Positions 63,039 to 64,000 of a DNA stretch of 64,000 nucleotides are shown here, one piece after another. The notes under the pieces were generated by a model, which worked only from the letters and a program-made list of their open reading frames with translations, was not told the DNA's origin and did not search any database. Position numbers and translations under genes: made by a program. How positions within the stretch are numbered: position 1 is the stretch's first letter; each line of letters opens with the position of its first letter. Source of the stretch: Brevibacillus daliensis (GTDB taxonomy: Bacteria; Bacillota; Bacilli; Brevibacillales; Brevibacillaceae); the NCBI RefSeq assembly GCF_021245735.1, contig NZ_JAJISB010000020.1, forward strand, positions 62,001 to 126,000, read 5' to 3'.

Positions 63039-63686
63039 GTGAAAATGGATCAACAAACAATTGCAAAACAAGCAGCCACACATTTGTTAGAAATAGGGGC
63101 GGTTCATTTACGCCCTGATCAACCATTTACCTGGACGTCTGGAATCAAGTCGCCAATCTACTGTGATAACAGAATTACCATGTCTTATCCTGTTGTCCGC
63201 CAGTTTCTGGCTACATCATTTGCAGAACTTATCAAGGAGCGTTTTCCTGAAGCTGAAGTGGTAGCTGGTACGGCAACCGCAGGTATTCCCCATGCAGCAT
63301 GGGTTGCAGATCAATTGGAGCTTCCTATGATCTATGTTCGAGATAAAGCAAAGGGTCACGGCAGACAAAACCTGATTGAAGGACAACTTCCACAAGGGAA
63401 AAAAGTAGTCGTGATTGAAGACTTGATATCTACTGGCGGTAGCTCTCTTAAAGCAGCGAAAGCAGTTGAAGAAGCAGGAGGCACTGTACTTGGAGTAATT
63501 GCGATCTTCAGTTATCAATTCAAAGAGGCGTTAGCAACATTTGAGGAAGCAGGCTTCCCACTTCACACACTTTCCCATTACTCTGCGTTGCTTGAAATCG
63601 CCCGAGAAAAAGGCACGATTACAGCTGAACAAGAGAAAGTCCTCTCTAACTGGAAAGAAAATCCTAGAGAATTTTATAACGAGTAA
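63039..63686 (+). CDS. pyrE: Orotate phosphoribosyltransferase
   Basis: PyrE joins orotate with PRPP to give OMP. The 215-residue protein has FTWTSGIKSPIYCDNRITMSYP, VVAGTATAGIPHAAWVAD, and the PRPP motif VVVIEDLISTGGSSLKAAKAV (about 124-144). Start GTG 63039 directly follows the pyrF stop codon, with AAGGAGG inside the end of pyrF. A terminator follows the stop codon. Confidence 0.97.
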   Translation: MKMDQQTIAKQAATHLLEIGAVHLRPDQPFTWTSGIKSPIYCDNRITMSYPVVRQFLATSFAELIKERFPEAEVVAGTATAGIPHAAWVADQLELPMIYVRDKAKGHGRQNLIEGQLPQGKKVVVIEDLISTGGSSLKAAKAVEEAGGTVLGVIAIFSYQFKEALATFEEAGFPLHTLSHYSALLEIAREKGTITAEQEKVLSNWKENPREFYNE

Positions 63687-63690
63687 TGTT

Positions 63691-63727
63691 AAAAAACCTC
63701 CGGTGCCTAGCTCCGGAGGTTTTTTTA
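63691..63727 (+). terminator. Terminator of the pyr operon
   Basis: AAAAAACCTCCGG at 63691-63703 pairs with CCGGAGGTTTTTT (63713-63725) and a T run follows. It ends the operon. Confidence 0.95.
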
Positions 63728-63752
63728 TAGATGATTACTTTTTGAAATACTA

Positions 63753-64000
63753 CTGTAGTGGGCTGGCAGAAGAAGCACATTTTCTGTCTGTGAACTCGTT
63801 AAGGTCCAGCAAGGGAGCGGAGACTGTCCGCTACACAGCAAAGAGTGTGGAAAGTGCAAAAGTTGTAGATGCTACGCAGAGTCTCATGGGTTGCACTTTT
63901 TACTCCCCACTCTTTGCTGTGTAGCTAGGTAGGACCTTAAATAGTTTAGACAAAAATTGTGCTTCTTCTGCTAACGGCTTCAGTGGAAAGACAGAATCAA
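63753..64000. repeat. Hairpin repeat element, copy C (cut by the window edge)
   Basis: GCAGAAGAAGC (63766-63776) and GCTTCTTCTGC (63961-63971), AAGGTCC (63801-63807) and GGACCTT (63932-63938), then exact 17-bp inner arms CTACACAGCAAAGAGTG (63831-63847) and its complement (63908-63924), and AAAGTGCAA (63851-63859) with TTGCACTTT (63891-63899). Together they fold into one hairpin of about 200 nt. Its outer parts match the element at 26157-26362. A 127-residue open frame crosses it but is not a credible gene. Confidence 0.8.

Noticed and set aside
63541-63924. 127-codon open frame across the end of pyrE
   Set aside because: It is out of frame with pyrE, runs through the operon terminator and the hairpin element, and has no family likeness.

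Overview
The window is chromosomal DNA of an endospore-forming member of the Bacillales. The gene order (bshC, yheC/D-like, ahcY, mraZ ... ftsZ, spoIIGA-sigE-sigG, ylmC-H, divIVA, ileS, lspA, pyr operon), the meso-diaminopimelate type MurE, and the sporulation genes spoVD, spoVE, spoIIGA, sigE and sigG point to a Brevibacillus/Paenibacillus-type organism. The fairly AT-rich sequence makes Brevibacillus (laterosporus-like) my best guess; this is inference, not a database result. Almost everything is on the + strand; only three genes near 40-43 kb are on the - strand.

Layout. 1-3.1 kb: end of bacillithiol synthase, an unknown 87-aa protein, a spore-coat type ATP-grasp protein and S-adenosylhomocysteinase. 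3.1-23.7 kb: a complete division and cell wall (dcw) cluster, mraZ-rsmH-ftsL-pbpB-spoVD-murE-mraY-murD-spoVE-murG-murB-murA-divIB-ylxW-ylxX-sbp-ftsA-ftsZ. Its promoter lies inside the preceding terminator and three GTGG boxes follow it. 23.7-26.4 kb: a small accessory island with an ankyrin-repeat protein and a SUKH protein carrying an L7/L12-like C-terminal domain, then a hairpin repeat element. 26.4-29.2 kb: the sporulation sigma cascade spoIIGA-sigE-sigG with recognisable Spo0A-type and sigma-F-type promoters. 29.2-36.7 kb: ylmC-ylmD-ylmE-sepF-ylmG-ylmH-divIVA and T-box controlled ileS. 36.7-37.6 kb: ylyA. 37.6-51.8 kb: about 14 kb of mixed accessory genes (enolase-superfamily enzyme, MFS transporter, hydrolase, frameshifted acetyltransferase, NUDIX and flavin reductase pair, topoisomerase III, DUF418 protein, lysine riboswitch plus lysine permease, DUF4912 protein, phosphohexomutase, small kinase). 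51.8-63.7 kb: lspA, rluD-type gene, then the PyrR-attenuated pyrimidine operon pyrR-uraA-pyrB-pyrC-carA-carB-pyrF-pyrE. The window ends in a second copy of the hairpin repeat.

How the genes work together. The dcw genes make lipid II (MurA, B, D, E, MraY, MurG), polymerise and cross-link it at the septum (SpoVE/FtsW-type SEDS protein, PBP2B, SpoVD) and build the divisome (FtsA, FtsZ, FtsL, DivIB, SepF, DivIVA). The next block switches the same cell to sporulation. The pyr operon makes UMP from bicarbonate and glutamine, except that the dihydroorotate dehydrogenase genes (pyrK, pyrD) are not here.

The most interesting signals are: a promoter before the DUF4912 gene with the same unusual geometry as the spoIIG promoter (box-N24-box, then a 21-bp -35/-10 spacer), suggesting a Spo0A target; a family of roughly 200-bp hairpin elements with conserved GCAGAAGAAGC arms; a separate nested hairpin at 49.2-49.4 kb; and the SUKH plus L7/L12-like fusion beside an ankyrin protein, which look like immunity genes without a toxin. 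I found no transposase, CRISPR array, tRNA, rRNA or prophage genes.
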